From: Actinokineospora globicatena
GTDB taxonomy: Bacteria; Actinomycetota; Actinomycetes; Mycobacteriales; Pseudonocardiaceae
DNA: 64,000 nt
NCBI RefSeq assembly: GCF_024171945.1
Contig: NZ_JAMTCR010000002.1
Coordinates: 2,542,001 to 2,606,000, forward strand
Direction: 5' to 3'
In this document: positions 8,808 through 18,416 of the stretch, piece by piece
Numbering within the stretch: position 1 is the stretch's first letter
Layout of the letters: every line of letters begins with the position of its first letter
The notes under the pieces: generated by a model
The model's input: the letters and a program-made list of their open reading frames with translations, nothing else
What the model was told of the DNA's origin: nothing
Databases searched by the model: none
Made by a program: the position numbers and the translations under genes

Positions 8808-9485
8808 GTGCGCGTGCTGCTCGTGGAGGACGACGACCGGGTCGCTGACGCGCTGACCCCCGCCCTGGTCCGGCGCGGCCTGGTGGTGCGCAGGCTGGCC
8901 TCGGGCGCCGGGGTGCTCGACCTGGTCGGCGAGGTCGACGTGGTGCTGCTCGACCTGGGCCTGCCGGACGTGGACGGGATCGTCCTGTGTCGACAGATCC
9001 GGGGCGCCAGCGACGTCGCCATCATCGTGGTGTCCGCGCGCGGGGAGGTCGACGACCGCATCCTCGGCCTGCGCGCGGGCGCGGACGACTACCTCGTCAA
9101 GCCCTACGACGTCGACGAACTCGTCGCGCGCGTGCACGCGGTGCGCAGGCGCCGCACCGATCGCGGCGGCGGCCCCAGCGGTGTCGTCGAGCTCGAGGGC
9201 GTCCGGGTCGACTTCGACCGCCACGAGGTCACTGTGGACAGTGCGACGGTTTCGTTGTCGCGCAAGGAGTTCCAGGTGTTCGCGCTGATCGTCGACGCCA
9301 AGGGCGCGGTGTGCGGGCGCGAGCAGATCCTGGCCGAGGTGTGGGGGCGCGCCGGTGCCGCGGAGAACCGCTCGCTCGACGTGCACGTGGCCACGCTGCG
9401 CACCAAGCTGGGGCGGCCCGCGCTGATCGAGACCGTTCGGGGGGTCGGGTACCGCTTGTCGGGTCAACCGGGCAGACTCGCCTGA
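8808..9485 (+). CDS. OmpR/TctD-family response regulator
   Basis: This 225-residue DNA-binding response regulator starts at a GTG (8808) preceded 6 nt upstream by GGAGG. The receiver domain has the acidic pocket (VEDDD), phosphoacceptor Asp49 (LLDLGLPDVDG), and conserved Lys98 (YLVKPYD). The C-terminal winged helix includes SRKEFQVFALIV and the LDVHVATLRTKLG recognition region ending in VRGVGYRL. It is followed after 22 nt by its histidine kinase and is divergent from gluA. TAHGGC-like motif TAGGGT at 8758-8763 may be its -10 element. Confidence 0.92.
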   Translation: MRVLLVEDDDRVADALTPALVRRGLVVRRLASGAGVLDLVGEVDVVLLDLGLPDVDGIVLCRQIRGASDVAIIVVSARGEVDDRILGLRAGADDYLVKPYDVDELVARVHAVRRRRTDRGGGPSGVVELEGVRVDFDRHEVTVDSATVSLSRKEFQVFALIVDAKGAVCGREQILAEVWGRAGAAENRSLDVHVATLRTKLGRPALIETVRGVGYRLSGQPGRLA

Positions 9486-9507
9486 GACGTACTCGGGGGG
9501 AGGCGCG

Positions 9508-10908
9508 ATGCGGACTCGGTTGCTCGGCATGGTCTGGTTCCTCGTCGCGCTGCTGGTCTTCGGCCTCGGTGTGCCGCTCGCGCTGTCGGTCGCGGGCTCC
9601 GAGCAGCAGAAGCTGTTCCTGGACCGGCTCACCGACACCAACCGGTTCGCGTCCATGGCCCAGCGCCCGCTCACCGACGACAGCGCCGACTCGATGCGCG
9701 AGGAGCTGCAGCGCTACTTCGAGCTCTACGGCGTGGACGTGCTGATCGTCGACCAGGACAGCCGCCCGCAGGTCAGCTCCGGTCCCGCCGACGGCCCCGC
9801 GCCGGTCGAGCTGACGTCGGACGACGTGCGCCAGCAGGTGCAGCGCGCGCTGGCCGGTCGCCGCCCCGAGTCGGGCGCGTTGCTGCTGCCGTGGAACGAC
9901 CGGCCGCTGGTGCTGGCCGGACCGGTGCTGGTCGACGGGGAGGTGCGCGGCGCGGTCATCACCGTGTCGCCGACCGGGGGCAGCCGCACCCGGGTGCTGT
10001 GGTGGTGGCTGCTGATCGCCGCGGGCGGGATCCTGTCGTTCGGGTTGGCGCTGGTGCTGGCGGTCCCGGTGATCCAGTGGATCCTGCGGCCGGTGCGGCG
10101 GCTGGACGAGGCGACCGGGTCGCTGGTCGCCGCCGTGGTCAGCGGGCGCGAGGCGGAACGGGTCGCCGACGAGCACGGACCGCCTGAACTGCGCAAACTC
10201 GTGCGGTCCTTCGACCAGATGGCCGCCAGCGTCGGTGACGCGCTCGCCGCGCAGCGCGCCTTCGTCGCCGACGCCTCCCACCAGCTGCGCAACCCGCTGA
10301 CCGCGCTCAAGCTCCGCCTGGTCAACCTGGAGGGCCACGTCGACGCCGACGCCGACGACCACCGGGTGGCCGCCGCGGCCGAGGCGGACCGGCTCAACCG
10401 GATCCTGGACGAACTGCTGGCCATGGCCCGCGCCGAGAACACCGGTGGCGACCTGGTGCCGGTCGACGTCGACGCCGTGGTGGCCGAGCGGGTCGCCGAC
10501 TGGCGGGTGGTCGCGGACTCGCGCGACATCGTGCTGGACGTCAACGGCACGGTAGGACCAACGCGGGCGATGGCACCGGCGCGCGGATTGGACGGGGTCC
10601 TGGACGCGCTGTTGGACAACGCGTTGAAGTTCACTGGCGCGGGTAGCTCTGTGCTGGTGTCGGTCGCGGTAGAGGGAAACGTCGTACTTGTCGGTGTGCG
10701 CGACCACGGACCTGGTTTGCGCGCGGACGAACTTGAGCGCGCGACCGACCGGTTCTGGCGCAGTGGGGCCCATCAGAACGTGCCCGGTTCAGGCCTGGGC
10801 CTCGCGATCGTCAGTCGCATCGTGGCCAGGGCAGCGGGAGATCTGCGGTTGGACCTACCTGACGGCGGCGGCTTGCGCGTCACGGTAGAGCTACCGGCGC
10901 AGCGTTAG
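9508..10908 (+). CDS. Sensor histidine kinase
   Basis: This 466-residue membrane kinase has a first membrane helix at about residues 8-28, an extracytoplasmic sensor stretch of about 130 residues, a second helix at 163-189, a HAMP linker, and the phosphoacceptor His258 in FVADASHQLRNPLTAL. The ATPase domain has the N box (LLDNALKFT), G1 box (DHGPGL) and G2 box (GSGLGLAI). It pairs with the upstream response regulator. Its 3' end overlaps the stop of the convergent TAXI lipoprotein gene by 4 bp. The last third uses noticeably more A/T-ending codons than the first part. Confidence 0.93.
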   Translation: MRTRLLGMVWFLVALLVFGLGVPLALSVAGSEQQKLFLDRLTDTNRFASMAQRPLTDDSADSMREELQRYFELYGVDVLIVDQDSRPQVSSGPADGPAPVELTSDDVRQQVQRALAGRRPESGALLLPWNDRPLVLAGPVLVDGEVRGAVITVSPTGGSRTRVLWWWLLIAAGGILSFGLALVLAVPVIQWILRPVRRLDEATGSLVAAVVSGREAERVADEHGPPELRKLVRSFDQMAASVGDALAAQRAFVADASHQLRNPLTALKLRLVNLEGHVDADADDHRVAAAAEADRLNRILDELLAMARAENTGGDLVPVDVDAVVAERVADWRVVADSRDIVLDVNGTVGPTRAMAPARGLDGVLDALLDNALKFTGAGSSVLVSVAVEGNVVLVGVRDHGPGLRADELERATDRFWRSGAHQNVPGSGLGLAIVSRIVARAAGDLRLDLPDGGGLRVTVELPAQR

Positions 10909-11846
10909 ATCTTTTCGCCCCGGTAGAAGCGCTCGGCTCCGGGATGCAGCTTGAGCGGGTCGGTCTCGATCGCCGACTGGAGGTCTATCGACAGCGCTGC
11001 CGGGGTCTGCTTGGCCAGCTCGGGCAGCGCCGCGAAGAACTCCCGGATCAACCCCTCGGCGAGGTCGTCGGACATCTGATCGGTGACGAGCAGGAAGTTC
11101 GGCACCGCCAGCGTGTTCACCGGCCTGCCCGCCAGGTGGTAGGTCGACGCGGGGATCGAGGCCGAGTTGTACACCGGGTACTGCTTGCGCAGCGCCGGGA
11201 TGTCGTCGGCCAGGTCGAGCAACCGGATCGGCAGCACGTCGCCGAGCCCGGAGATGGCCTGCGTCGGTAACCCGCCGGACCAGAAGAACGCGTCGATCTC
11301 GCCGCGCTTGAGGGCGTCGACCGACGAGGCCAGGTCGAGCGAGCGCTGGGTCAGCATCCCGGGGGAGTCCAGGCCGGTCAGCGCCAGGACCCGCTTGGCG
11401 ATGAACTCCACCCCGGAGTCCTTGGCGCCGATGCCCACCCGCAGACCGCGCAGGTCCGACAGCTGCTGGACGGGACCGTCGTCGCGCACCACCACGTGCA
11501 GGTAGTCGTCGTGGATGCGGGCCAGCGCGCGCGGCGACCGGGGCCCGGCGGTCGGCTTGGACGCCACGTCCGCGGCGCTGAAGGCGATGTCGACCTCGCC
11601 GGAGAGCAGCTTGTTGACGTTGTCCGGGGAGCCACCGGTGGCCAGCACCTCCAGCTGCTCGGTGCCCAGCCTGGCCTGCCACACACCCGCCATGTACTGC
11701 GAGATCGTGTTGTAGACCCCGGACTTGTTGCCCGCCGCGATCCGCAGCCGCACCGCGGGGAACTGCGTCTCGCACCCGGCCAGCAGCGCGAGCACGACCA
11801 CGGCGAGGACCGCCGTCGTCCTGCGAGCCCCACCGCCGCGTGCCAT
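10905..11846 (-). CDS. TAXI-family TRAP solute-binding lipoprotein (orphan)
   Basis: This 313-residue extracytoplasmic binding protein belongs to the TAXI branch of TRAP transporters. The ATG at 11846 gives a clear lipoprotein signal (hydrophobic stretch then LLAGC, Cys25). The mature part shows the TAXI features: [48 protein letters not shown] split over two motifs, and a later [14 protein letters not shown]. No TRAP permease gene (DctM-type) is present nearby. With a two-component system converging on it, it may act as an extracellular ligand sensor for the kinase or serve a permease encoded elsewhere; both are inference. Confidence 0.88.
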   Translation of the reverse strand: MARGGGARRTTAVLAVVVLALLAGCETQFPAVRLRIAAGNKSGVYNTISQYMAGVWQARLGTEQLEVLATGGSPDNVNKLLSGEVDIAFSAADVASKPTAGPRSPRALARIHDDYLHVVVRDDGPVQQLSDLRGLRVGIGAKDSGVEFIAKRVLALTGLDSPGMLTQRSLDLASSVDALKRGEIDAFFWSGGLPTQAISGLGDVLPIRLLDLADDIPALRKQYPVYNSASIPASTYHLAGRPVNTLAVPNFLLVTDQMSDDLAEGLIREFFAALPELAKQTPAALSIDLQSAIETDPLKLHPGAERFYRGEKI

Positions 11847-11973
11847 TGCACGATCGTGCCAGAGGCCCCCGGGCGCGACGTGCCGTTCACCACGAAAGCG
11901 CGGCCCGCTCCGCCGGGAACCGGTCGGCGGGTGCTCGGGGCGCCAGCGGCCCGGCGTACCCTCGGACACCGAG

Positions 11974-13458
11974 ATGAGCGCGCGAACCTACCAAGTCCGC
12001 ACCTACGGGTGCCAGATGAACGTCCACGACTCCGAGCGGCTGTCCGGCCTGCTCGAGGACGCGGGCTACGTCGCCGCGCCCGAGGGCGCCCCGGCCGACG
12101 TCGTCGTGTTCAACACCTGCGCGGTGCGCGAGAACGCCGACAACAAGCTCTACGGCAACCTCGGCCACCTGGCGCCCGCGAAGACGGCCAACCCCGACAT
12201 GCAGATCGCCGTCGGCGGCTGCCTGGCGCAAAAGGACCGCGGCGAGATCGTGCGCCGCGCGCCCTGGGTGGACGTGGTGTTCGGCACGCACAACATCGGC
12301 TCGCTGCCCACCCTGCTGGAGCGGGCCAGGCACAACCGCCAGGCCGAGGTCGAGATCCTCGAGTCGCTGGAGGTCTTCCCCTCCACGCTGCCCGCCCGCC
12401 GCGACTCCGCGCACTCGGGCTGGGTGTCGATCTCGGTCGGCTGCAACAACACCTGCACCTTCTGCATCGTGCCCGCGCTGCGCGGCAAGGAACGCGACCG
12501 GCGCCCCGGCGACGTGCTCGCCGAGGTGTCCGCGCTGGTCGCCGAGGGCGTGCTGGAGGTGACGCTGCTCGGGCAGAACGTCAACTCCTACGGCGTCGAG
12601 TTCGGCGACCGCTACGCCTTCGGCAAGCTGCTGCGCGCCTGCGGCGACATCGACGGCCTCGAACGGGTCCGGTTCACCTCCCCGCACCCGAAGGACTTCA
12701 CCGACGACGTCATCGCCGCCATGGCCGAGACGCCCGTCGTGTGCCACCAGCTGCACATGCCGCTGCAGTCGGGCTCGGACCGGCTGCTGCGCGAGATGCG
12801 CCGCTCGTACCGGTCCGCGCGCTACCTGTCGATCATCGACAAGGTCCGCGCCGCCATGCCGGACGCGGCGATCACCACCGACATCATCGTCGGCTTCCCC
12901 GGCGAGACCGAGGCGGACTTCCAGGCGACGCTGGACGTGGTCGCCCAGTCCCGCTTCGCCAGCGCGTTCACCTTCCAGTACTCCAAGCGGCCGGGCACCC
13001 CGGCCGCGACGATGCCCGACCAGCTGCCCAAGGAGGTCGTGCGCGAGCGCTACGACCGGCTGGTGGCGCTGCAGAACGACATCGCCTGGCAGCTGAACAA
13101 GGAGCAGGTCGGCCGCACCGTCGAGGTCGTCGTCGCCACCGGCGAGGGCCGCAAGGACGCCGACACGCACCGGATGAGCGGCCGCGCCCGCGACAACCGC
13201 CTGGTCCACTTCAACCCCGGCGACAGCGCTATCCGCCCGGGTGACGTGGTCTCGACTGTCATCACCTATGCCGCCCCGCACCACCTAGTCGCTGACGGCA
13301 CCCTCTTGTCCCACCGCCGCACGCGCGCGGGGGACAACCACGAGGCAGGCCTACGCCCCAAGACCAACGGCGTCACGTTGGGGCTACCCGGCTTCGGCAC
13401 CCCCGCGCCGCTGCCCGCCGCCGACGGCTGCGCAACCCCGACCGGAGGCCGCGGATGA
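11974..13458 (+). CDS. miaB: tRNA-2-methylthio-N6-dimethylallyladenosine synthase
   Basis: This 494-residue radical SAM enzyme methylthiolates i6A37 in tRNAs. The N-terminal methylthiotransferase domain carries the auxiliary cluster ligands Cys13 ([10 protein letters not shown]), Cys49 (NTCAVREN) and Cys83 (GGCLAQ). The radical SAM motif is CNNTCTFC (Cys157, Cys161, Cys164). A TRAM domain follows near 380-450, then a low-complexity Pro/Gly tail. The ATG at 11974 gives the standard start; TACCCT at 11956-11961 may be its -10. It acts after MiaA, encoded 3.5 kb downstream. The stop overlaps the next start as ATGA. Confidence 0.96.
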   Translation: MSARTYQVRTYGCQMNVHDSERLSGLLEDAGYVAAPEGAPADVVVFNTCAVRENADNKLYGNLGHLAPAKTANPDMQIAVGGCLAQKDRGEIVRRAPWVDVVFGTHNIGSLPTLLERARHNRQAEVEILESLEVFPSTLPARRDSAHSGWVSISVGCNNTCTFCIVPALRGKERDRRPGDVLAEVSALVAEGVLEVTLLGQNVNSYGVEFGDRYAFGKLLRACGDIDGLERVRFTSPHPKDFTDDVIAAMAETPVVCHQLHMPLQSGSDRLLREMRRSYRSARYLSIIDKVRAAMPDAAITTDIIVGFPGETEADFQATLDVVAQSRFASAFTFQYSKRPGTPAATMPDQLPKEVVRERYDRLVALQNDIAWQLNKEQVGRTVEVVVATGEGRKDADTHRMSGRARDNRLVHFNPGDSAIRPGDVVSTVITYAAPHHLVADGTLLSHRRTRAGDNHEAGLRPKTNGVTLGLPGFGTPAPLPAADGCATPTGGRG

Positions 13459-13940
13459 CCACCGACGACCAAGACCTCGCGTCGCTGCGCGCCGAGATCG
13501 ACGCGGTCGAGCGGTCAGCCACCGTGGACCTCGGCTTCCGCGCGGTCGTCCTCGCCATCGCGGTCTTCGTCCTGATCGTGGGCTACGTCCTGCCGTGGAT
13601 GGGCTCCGCTGCGGGCTGGCAGGTCCTGCTCGCGGCGGGCGACGCAACCGGCAAGGCCGGGGCGGTTCCCCGGCTGTTCGCGGGCACCGCCCTCGCCTTC
13701 GGCATCCTCGCCTCGGCCCTGGCCCTCGCCCTCCGCCGCTGGACCCTCACCTGGATCGCTGCCCTCGGCGGCTGGTTCGCCGCCGTGGACGGTCTCCTGG
13801 CCATCTGGACCCGCCAGTCCACCGCGGGCCTCAACTCCCCGGGCCCCGGCCCCGGCTTGATCATCAGCGAGATCGCCATGGTCGTCCTAGCCGCCCTCTG
13901 GCTCAAAACCGCCTGGTCCCGCCCCCACCAGCCCCACTGA
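13455..13940 (+). CDS. Conserved actinobacterial membrane protein (Rv2732c-like)
   Basis: This 161-residue protein has a short charged N-terminus ([18 protein letters not shown]) and four hydrophobic segments (about residues 28-46, 75-92, 97-115 and 133-150). Its ATG overlaps the miaB stop (ATGA), so it is translated with miaB. The same pairing occurs in M. tuberculosis (miaB followed by Rv2732c), and the likeness in size and topology supports orthology. No catalytic motif is visible and the function is unknown. Confidence 0.85.
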   Translation: MTTDDQDLASLRAEIDAVERSATVDLGFRAVVLAIAVFVLIVGYVLPWMGSAAGWQVLLAAGDATGKAGAVPRLFAGTALAFGILASALALALRRWTLTWIAALGGWFAAVDGLLAIWTRQSTAGLNSPGPGPGLIISEIAMVVLAALWLKTAWSRPHQPH

Positions 13941-14178
13941 CCCAGTCGCGTCCGCAGCCCTGCGCTCTAGAGGCCTGTGGAGTCCTTCATCTGCACCCGC
14001 CCGCCCCGGCGACGCCTCAAGAGCCATGTTGACCGCTAGCGCCCGCGCCCACGGCTAACGCCGACTTTCCGCGCTATCGCCTTCCCCACGGCTAGAGCCC
14101 TGCAACGCTCCTCTAGCCCCCACGCTCCGCTAGCCTCCACGGCTCCGCTTCGCGCGCGCACGCGGTCCCACCCCAGCC

Positions 14179-14286
14179 CGGCCCCCACCCTCTCCGGGGG
14201 GCGGCCCAGGTCCAGTCTACCGGGACCCCCCGACGGGTGATCTTGAAAGTGGGGGTGCGGTGATCCACATGTGGATAACTTCTGTC
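14179..14286 (-). repeat. 108-bp intergenic element, copy B
   Basis: Read on the minus strand this has the same blocks as copy A: GACAGAAGTT with two abutting DnaA-box-like motifs (14286-14261), a CCCGGTAGACTGG block with TAGACT at 14219-14214, and the same 25-bp block that starts CGCCCCCCGGAGAGGG (14203-14179). Length equals copy A exactly (108 bp). The two copies point toward each other across 9.5 kb. Confidence 0.8.
14261..14278. promoter_or_regulatory. Head-to-head DnaA-box-like pair
   Basis: On the minus strand a perfect TTATCCACA box (14278-14270) abuts TGTGGATCA (14269-14261), the complement of TGATCCACA. The arrangement is the same as at 4590-4607. Confidence 0.5.
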
Positions 14287-14387
14287 GCCCGGAAGAGGGG
14301 AGTTCTGGGGCGGGTAAAGGGGCAGCTAGCTGGGGAAAGTGGCTGGGGTGGGGTGCTCGGATGGGTGACCCGAGGGGGGAGGTGGCA

Positions 14388-14419
14388 AATGGCCCCCGGC
14401 TGGTGAGCCGGGGGCCATT
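14388..14419 (-). terminator. Terminator after the DUF349 gene
   Basis: A perfect 14-bp stem (AATGGCCCCCGGCT and complement) with a 4-nt loop begins 12 nt beyond the stop of the minus-strand DUF349 gene; the stem starts and ends with A/T pairs. Confidence 0.8.
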
Positions 14420-14431
14420 GACGGGGTGGGA

Positions 14432-16081
14432 CTAGCGGGACGCGACGGCCTGCTCGGCGGCGGCCAGCCACTCGCGCCACTGGGCGGCCTGGGCCTCGGC
14501 CTGCTCGGCGCGGCGCTTGTCGCCGGCGGCCCTGGCCTTGGCGGCCTGGGACTCGAACTGCTGGACCCGCTCGCGGAACTGGGCGGCCCTGGCCTCGGCC
14601 TCGGGGTCGGTGCGCCGCCACTGGGCGTCGGCGGCGGTGCGGACCTTCTCCTCCACGGCGCGCAGGCGGCCCTCGAGCTCGCGGATGCGCTCGCGCGGGA
14701 CCTTGCCGATGACCTCCCAGCGCTCCTGCACCTTGTGCAGGGCGGCGCGGGCCGCGTCGACATCGGCCGTGGTGATCTTCTCGGCCTCGGCGAGCAGCTC
14801 TTCCTTCTTGCGGGCGTTGTCAGCGAACTCGGCGTCGCGCTCGTCGAACACGCTGGAGCGGCGGGCGAAGAACGCGTCCTGCGCGGCCCGGAACCGCTGC
14901 CACAGGGTGTCGTCGGCGTCCTTGGGCGCGCGCCCGGCCGCCTTCCACTCCAGCATCAGGTCCTTGTACCGGCCCGCGGTGGGACCCCAGTCGTCGGACT
15001 CGGCGAGCCGCTCGGCCTCCTCCACCAGTTCCTGCTTGCGGGACTTGGCGGTGGCGCGCTGGCGGTCGAGGTCGGCGAAGTGCGAGCCGCGCCTGCGGTT
15101 GAAGGTGTCGCGGGCCTTGGAGAAGCGCCGCCACAGCTGCTCGTCGGTCTTGCGGTCGACGCCCTTGATCGTCTTCCACTCGTCCAGGACGGCGCGCAGC
15201 CGGTCACCGGCCACCTTCCACTGGGTGGACTCCTCGGCGAGCCGCTCCGCCTCCTCCACCAGCTCCTGCTTGCGGGCCACGGACCCGGCCCTGGCCTCCT
15301 CGCGGGCGTGCTTGGCGGCTTCCACCGCGACCGAGGCGTTGGCCAGCACGAAGTCGATCCTGGCGGCCAGCGCGGCGAGGTCGCCGACGACGTGCGCCTC
15401 GGCCAGGCCGTCCTTGATGTGCTTGGCGTTGGTCGCCGCCTGCTTCGGGTCGCCGGACCCGGACACCAACCGGGTCGCCAGCAGCTCGACCTCGGTGCGG
15501 ATGTCGTCGAACCGGCGGGCGAAGTGCGCGAGGCCCTCCGCGGGCTCACCGGCCTGCCACGACCCGACCGCGCGCTCACCGTCGGCCGTGCGCACGTAGA
15601 CCGTGCCGTCGGCGTCGACGCGACCCCACTTGCCCGGGTCCGACGCCGCGGTCGGCACCTGCGGTCCGCCTTCCACCGACGGCGCGGCCGGGGCGGGGGC
15701 GCGGGTCACCGCTACCTGGCTGGGGGCCGGGACGTCGACGGGGGTCACGTCCGCGACGGGCTCGTCCGTGCTCGCCTGCTCCGCGGCGGTCTCAGCCGCC
15801 GCGTCGCTCGGGGCCGCCGCGTCGGGCGTCGTCTCCGCGGGGGTTGACTCGACCGGTGCCGTCTCGGGCGCTGCCGTGTCGACGGGGGTGGTCTCGGGTG
15901 CCGCGTCCGCGGTCTCGACCGGTGCTTCCTGGGCGGGCGGTGCCTCGACCGGGGCCGCCCCAGCGGGTGTCGGCTCGGTGGCTGACGGTGCCTCGACCGG
16001 CGCGGCCACCACGGCCTGGTCCGGCTCGCCGCCGCTGTCCTGCTCCGCCACTGCCCCGGCGCCGTGGTCCTTGTCCGTCAT
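14432..16081 (-). CDS. DUF349 domain protein
   Basis: This encodes 549 residues. About 135 N-terminal residues are low-complexity Pro/Ala/Thr/Glu sequence built from short APVE/TAAPETAPVE-like repeats, with no signal peptide. The rest is almost entirely helical, with repeated DUF349 modules recognisable by RKQELVEEAERLA, W-containing LRAVLDEWKTIKGVDRKTDEQLWRRF (in parts) and DTFNRRR-type segments; at least three modules are visible. The family is common in actinobacteria, and the M. tuberculosis counterpart (Rv2731) has the same neighbours. Its biochemical role is unknown. GGAGGAG precedes the ATG at 16081. Confidence 0.88.
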   Translation of the reverse strand: MTDKDHGAGAVAEQDSGGEPDQAVVAAPVEAPSATEPTPAGAAPVEAPPAQEAPVETADAAPETTPVDTAAPETAPVESTPAETTPDAAAPSDAAAETAAEQASTDEPVADVTPVDVPAPSQVAVTRAPAPAAPSVEGGPQVPTAASDPGKWGRVDADGTVYVRTADGERAVGSWQAGEPAEGLAHFARRFDDIRTEVELLATRLVSGSGDPKQAATNAKHIKDGLAEAHVVGDLAALAARIDFVLANASVAVEAAKHAREEARAGSVARKQELVEEAERLAEESTQWKVAGDRLRAVLDEWKTIKGVDRKTDEQLWRRFSKARDTFNRRRGSHFADLDRQRATAKSRKQELVEEAERLAESDDWGPTAGRYKDLMLEWKAAGRAPKDADDTLWQRFRAAQDAFFARRSSVFDERDAEFADNARKKEELLAEAEKITTADVDAARAALHKVQERWEVIGKVPRERIRELEGRLRAVEEKVRTAADAQWRRTDPEAEARAAQFRERVQQFESQAAKARAAGDKRRAEQAEAQAAQWREWLAAAEQAVASR

Positions 16082-16302
16082 GGCCGACTCCTCCTGCCTG
16101 CGTGCCCGCGTGAGCGGGCGCCCCGCTCACGCGGGGCCCAGCACTGTGCGAACGGCCCTCGGGCCGTGCGGCTTGCTCCTACCCGCGCGCATTCAAACAG
16201 GTCAAGAGGCGCCTGGGTACTCCGGAGGGCCGCAATGGTCATCATGGTGCCGCAAAAGGTGCTGTCCGTGGGCCGTCGGCGCCAACTTTGTTCGACGGAC
16301 AG

Positions 16303-16308
16303 TAACCT
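16303..16308 (+). promoter_or_regulatory. Candidate -10 element, leaderless start
   Basis: TAACCT ends 7 nt before the GTG at 16316, where no ribosome binding site is present. This spacing would put the transcription start at or next to the GTG. Confidence 0.35.
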
Positions 16309-16315
16309 CGGGCCC

Positions 16316-17032
16316 GTGATCCGCCGAGTCGCCGTGGTGCCGCACCCGCCCCTGATCGTGCCGGAACTGACCGGTGGGGGCGACCGGGACGCTGACGCCG
16401 TGCGCGCCGACTGCCTCGCGGTCGCCGCGTCGCTCGCCGACCTGCCCCGCTGGGTGGCGGTGGGCGCGGGGGACCGGCCTGGTCGGTACAGGCCCGACGT
16501 CGCCGGGACCTTCCGCGGGTTCGGAGTGGACGTTCGGGTGGGACTGGGTGCCAAGGCGGACCTGACCTTCGCCGATCCCGGGTTGCCGCTGCCCGCGCTG
16601 GTCGCCGGGTGGCTGCGGGCCCAGGTCGGCGGACCTGACGTCACCGTCCACGTCGTCGCGGCAGACCTGTCGCCGTCCGAGTGCGCCGATGAGGGAGCGC
16701 GGATCGCCGAGGAGTTGGCCGGGCCGGACCCGGTGGGGCTGCTGGTACTCGGGGACGGCTCGCACCGCCACGGGGAACGCTCGGTCGGTAGGCCAGACGA
16801 GCGATCCTCGGCTTTCGACGAAGAGGTCGCGCGCGCCTTCGCCGCTGTCGACCTCGACGCACTCGCTCAGTTGGATCCGACGGTCGCCGCGGAACTGGGC
16901 GCGGTCGGCCGGGCACCGTGGCAGGTGCTCGCGAGCGCGGCGCGCGCCGGACGTCCTTGGCGGCCGGTCGAAGCCCGCGTCTCCACCCCGCTCGGGGTGG
17001 CCTACCACTACGCGGTGTGGGAGACGGCGTGA
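16316..17032 (+). CDS. LigB-like (class III extradiol dioxygenase fold) protein, Rv2728c-like
   Basis: This encodes 238 residues from the GTG at 16316. It opens with [17 protein letters not shown], the pattern of the catalytic subunit B family of class III extradiol ring-cleavage dioxygenases and MEMO-like proteins. A central [13 protein letters not shown] and a C-terminal [15 protein letters not shown] follow. The M. tuberculosis counterpart also directly precedes miaA. Its substrate is unknown and the set of metal ligands looks incomplete, so a non-catalytic role is possible. Its stop overlaps the miaA GTG (GTGA), making the pair translationally coupled. Confidence 0.78.
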   Translation: MIRRVAVVPHPPLIVPELTGGGDRDADAVRADCLAVAASLADLPRWVAVGAGDRPGRYRPDVAGTFRGFGVDVRVGLGAKADLTFADPGLPLPALVAGWLRAQVGGPDVTVHVVAADLSPSECADEGARIAEELAGPDPVGLLVLGDGSHRHGERSVGRPDERSSAFDEEVARAFAAVDLDALAQLDPTVAAELGAVGRAPWQVLASAARAGRPWRPVEARVSTPLGVAYHYAVWETA

Positions 17033-18201
17033 GCCGCGCGGTCGCCGTCGTCGGTCCGACCGCGACGGGCAAGTCCGACCTCGGCGTCGCCATCGCCGAA
17101 CGCCTCGGCGGCGAGGTGATCAACGCCGACGCCATGCAGCTGTACCTGGGCATGGACATCGGCACCGCCAAGATCACCCCCGCCGAGCGCCGGGGCGTCC
17201 CGCACCACCTGCTCGACGTCCTCACCGTGACCGAGACGGCGTCCGTCGCGGCCTACCAACGGCACGCCAGGTCCGTGGTGGAGGACGTGCTGGCCCGGGG
17301 CCGGGTCCCGGTCCTCGTCGGCGGTTCCGGCCTGTACGTCCAGGCTGTCGTGGACGAACTGGAGTTCCCGGGCACCGACCCGGCGGTCCGCGCCCGCCTG
17401 GAAGCGGAACTCGCCACCGTCGGCCCCGCGCCACTGCACGCCAGACTCGCCGCGCAGGACCCGCTGGCCGCGGAGTCAGTCCTACCGAGCAACGGCCGAC
17501 GCATCGTCCGCGCCCTAGAGGTCATCGAGCTGACCGGTAGGCCGTTTTCCGCCACCATGCCCAAACCGGGCCCCGCCCGCTACGACATGGTCATGATCGG
17601 CCTCGACCGCGACCCCGCCGACCTCGACGCCCGCGTGGACCTCAGGGTGGACCGGATGTTCGCCGCCGGCTTGGTCGACGAGGTCCGCACCCTGGAGACC
17701 CAGGGCCTGCGCGAGGGCAGGACAGCAGCCAGAGCCCTCGGCTACCAGCAGGTCCTCGCCGCCCTCGCCGCCACAGCCCTCGACGCCGCGGCCAGTGTCA
17801 CCGCAGCCCGTGCCGCCGTGGCCTCGGTTGCCTCAGCCCCTGGCGCCGTAGCCCAAGGCGCCGTAACGCCTGCCGCCGTGGCCCAGGACGCCGCGGACCC
17901 TGATGCCCTGGTCTCTGGTGCTGCGGACCGTGACAAAGCTCGGGTCCGCGACGATGGTCGGGTCCGCGACGGTGCTCGGGACCGCGATGAGGCTTGGGAT
18001 CGCGACGGCACTGTGGACCGCGACGCTGTGCGGCCGAGCGCCGTCGCGGACTTCACCGAGGCCGCCACCGAGACCGCCCGCGCCACCCGCCGGTTCGTCC
18101 GCCGCCAACGCTCCTGGTTCCGCCGCGACCGCCGCATCACCTGGCTCGACGCCGCTCGCCCGGACCTGCTCGACGCGGCCCTGACCCTCACTGGCCGGTA
18201 A
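17029..18201 (+). CDS. miaA: tRNA dimethylallyltransferase with a repeat-built insertion
   Basis: This adds dimethylallyl to A37 of tRNAs reading U-initial codons, supplying the MiaB substrate. It has 390 residues against about 300-315 for the family. The P-loop GPTATGKS (residues 9-16), the substrate motif [23 protein letters not shown], the ALGYQQ motif and the C-terminal [15 protein letters not shown] are all intact. The extra length is an insertion at about residues 248-339: an Ala/Val-rich stretch followed by five Arg/Asp-rich hexapeptides. The insertion is in frame, lies between conserved motifs and need not block catalysis. The GTG start overlaps the upstream stop. Confidence 0.93.
   Translation: MSRAVAVVGPTATGKSDLGVAIAERLGGEVINADAMQLYLGMDIGTAKITPAERRGVPHHLLDVLTVTETASVAAYQRHARSVVEDVLARGRVPVLVGGSGLYVQAVVDELEFPGTDPAVRARLEAELATVGPAPLHARLAAQDPLAAESVLPSNGRRIVRALEVIELTGRPFSATMPKPGPARYDMVMIGLDRDPADLDARVDLRVDRMFAAGLVDEVRTLETQGLREGRTAARALGYQQVLAALAATALDAAASVTAARAAVASVASAPGAVAQGAVTPAAVAQDAADPDALVSGAADRDKARVRDDGRVRDGARDRDEAWDRDGTVDRDAVRPSAVADFTEAATETARATRRFVRRQRSWFRRDRRITWLDAARPDLLDAALTLTGR
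17938..18027 (+). repeat. Five 18-bp tandem units inside miaA
   Basis: Five consecutive in-frame 18-bp units encode [24 protein letters not shown] and TVDRDA. Each unit keeps a GGNNCGCGA-type core (for example CGGGTCCGCGAC). The preceding Ala/Val-rich stretch (about 17770-17930) shows a weaker periodicity with GCCGTGGCC/GCCGTAGCC-like cores. Confidence 0.85.
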
Positions 18202-18404
18202 TCCGGACATTGCCACAGTGGGCGTTGTCGTGGGGGCGTTGCCACCGTTGTTCGACACCAGCCGGATCGGTTGAGGCGCGGGCCAGTGCGATGTGGCGCG
18301 GCACCCGGGAATGTTCAGTTGTGGGTTTGGGGGATTGTCGGTCTCCCTTCGTAGATCGGATTCGTCGTGGTGGAGGTGGGGCGGTGGTGTTGGGGGCGCG
18401 GACG

Positions 18405-18410
18405 TACTGT
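18405..18410 (+). promoter_or_regulatory. -10 element for leaderless dapF transcript
   Basis: TACTGT ends exactly 6 nt before the GTG at 18417, placing it at -12 to -7 if transcription starts at the G of the start codon. No clear -35 is visible. Confidence 0.5.
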
Positions 18411-18416
18411 GGTGGG

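Larger units (their letters stand above)
13941..14431. other. Intergenic region with element copy B
   Basis: This 491-bp gap between convergent genes holds the second copy of the 108-bp element (14179-14286, minus orientation) and the strong terminator of the DUF349 gene (14388-14419). The stretch 13965-14165 is C/T-rich on the plus strand and contains several CTAG-containing and ACGGCTA-like short repeats, but no gene I can support. If copy B is a promoter, its transcript would run leftward through this stretch. Confidence 0.6.
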
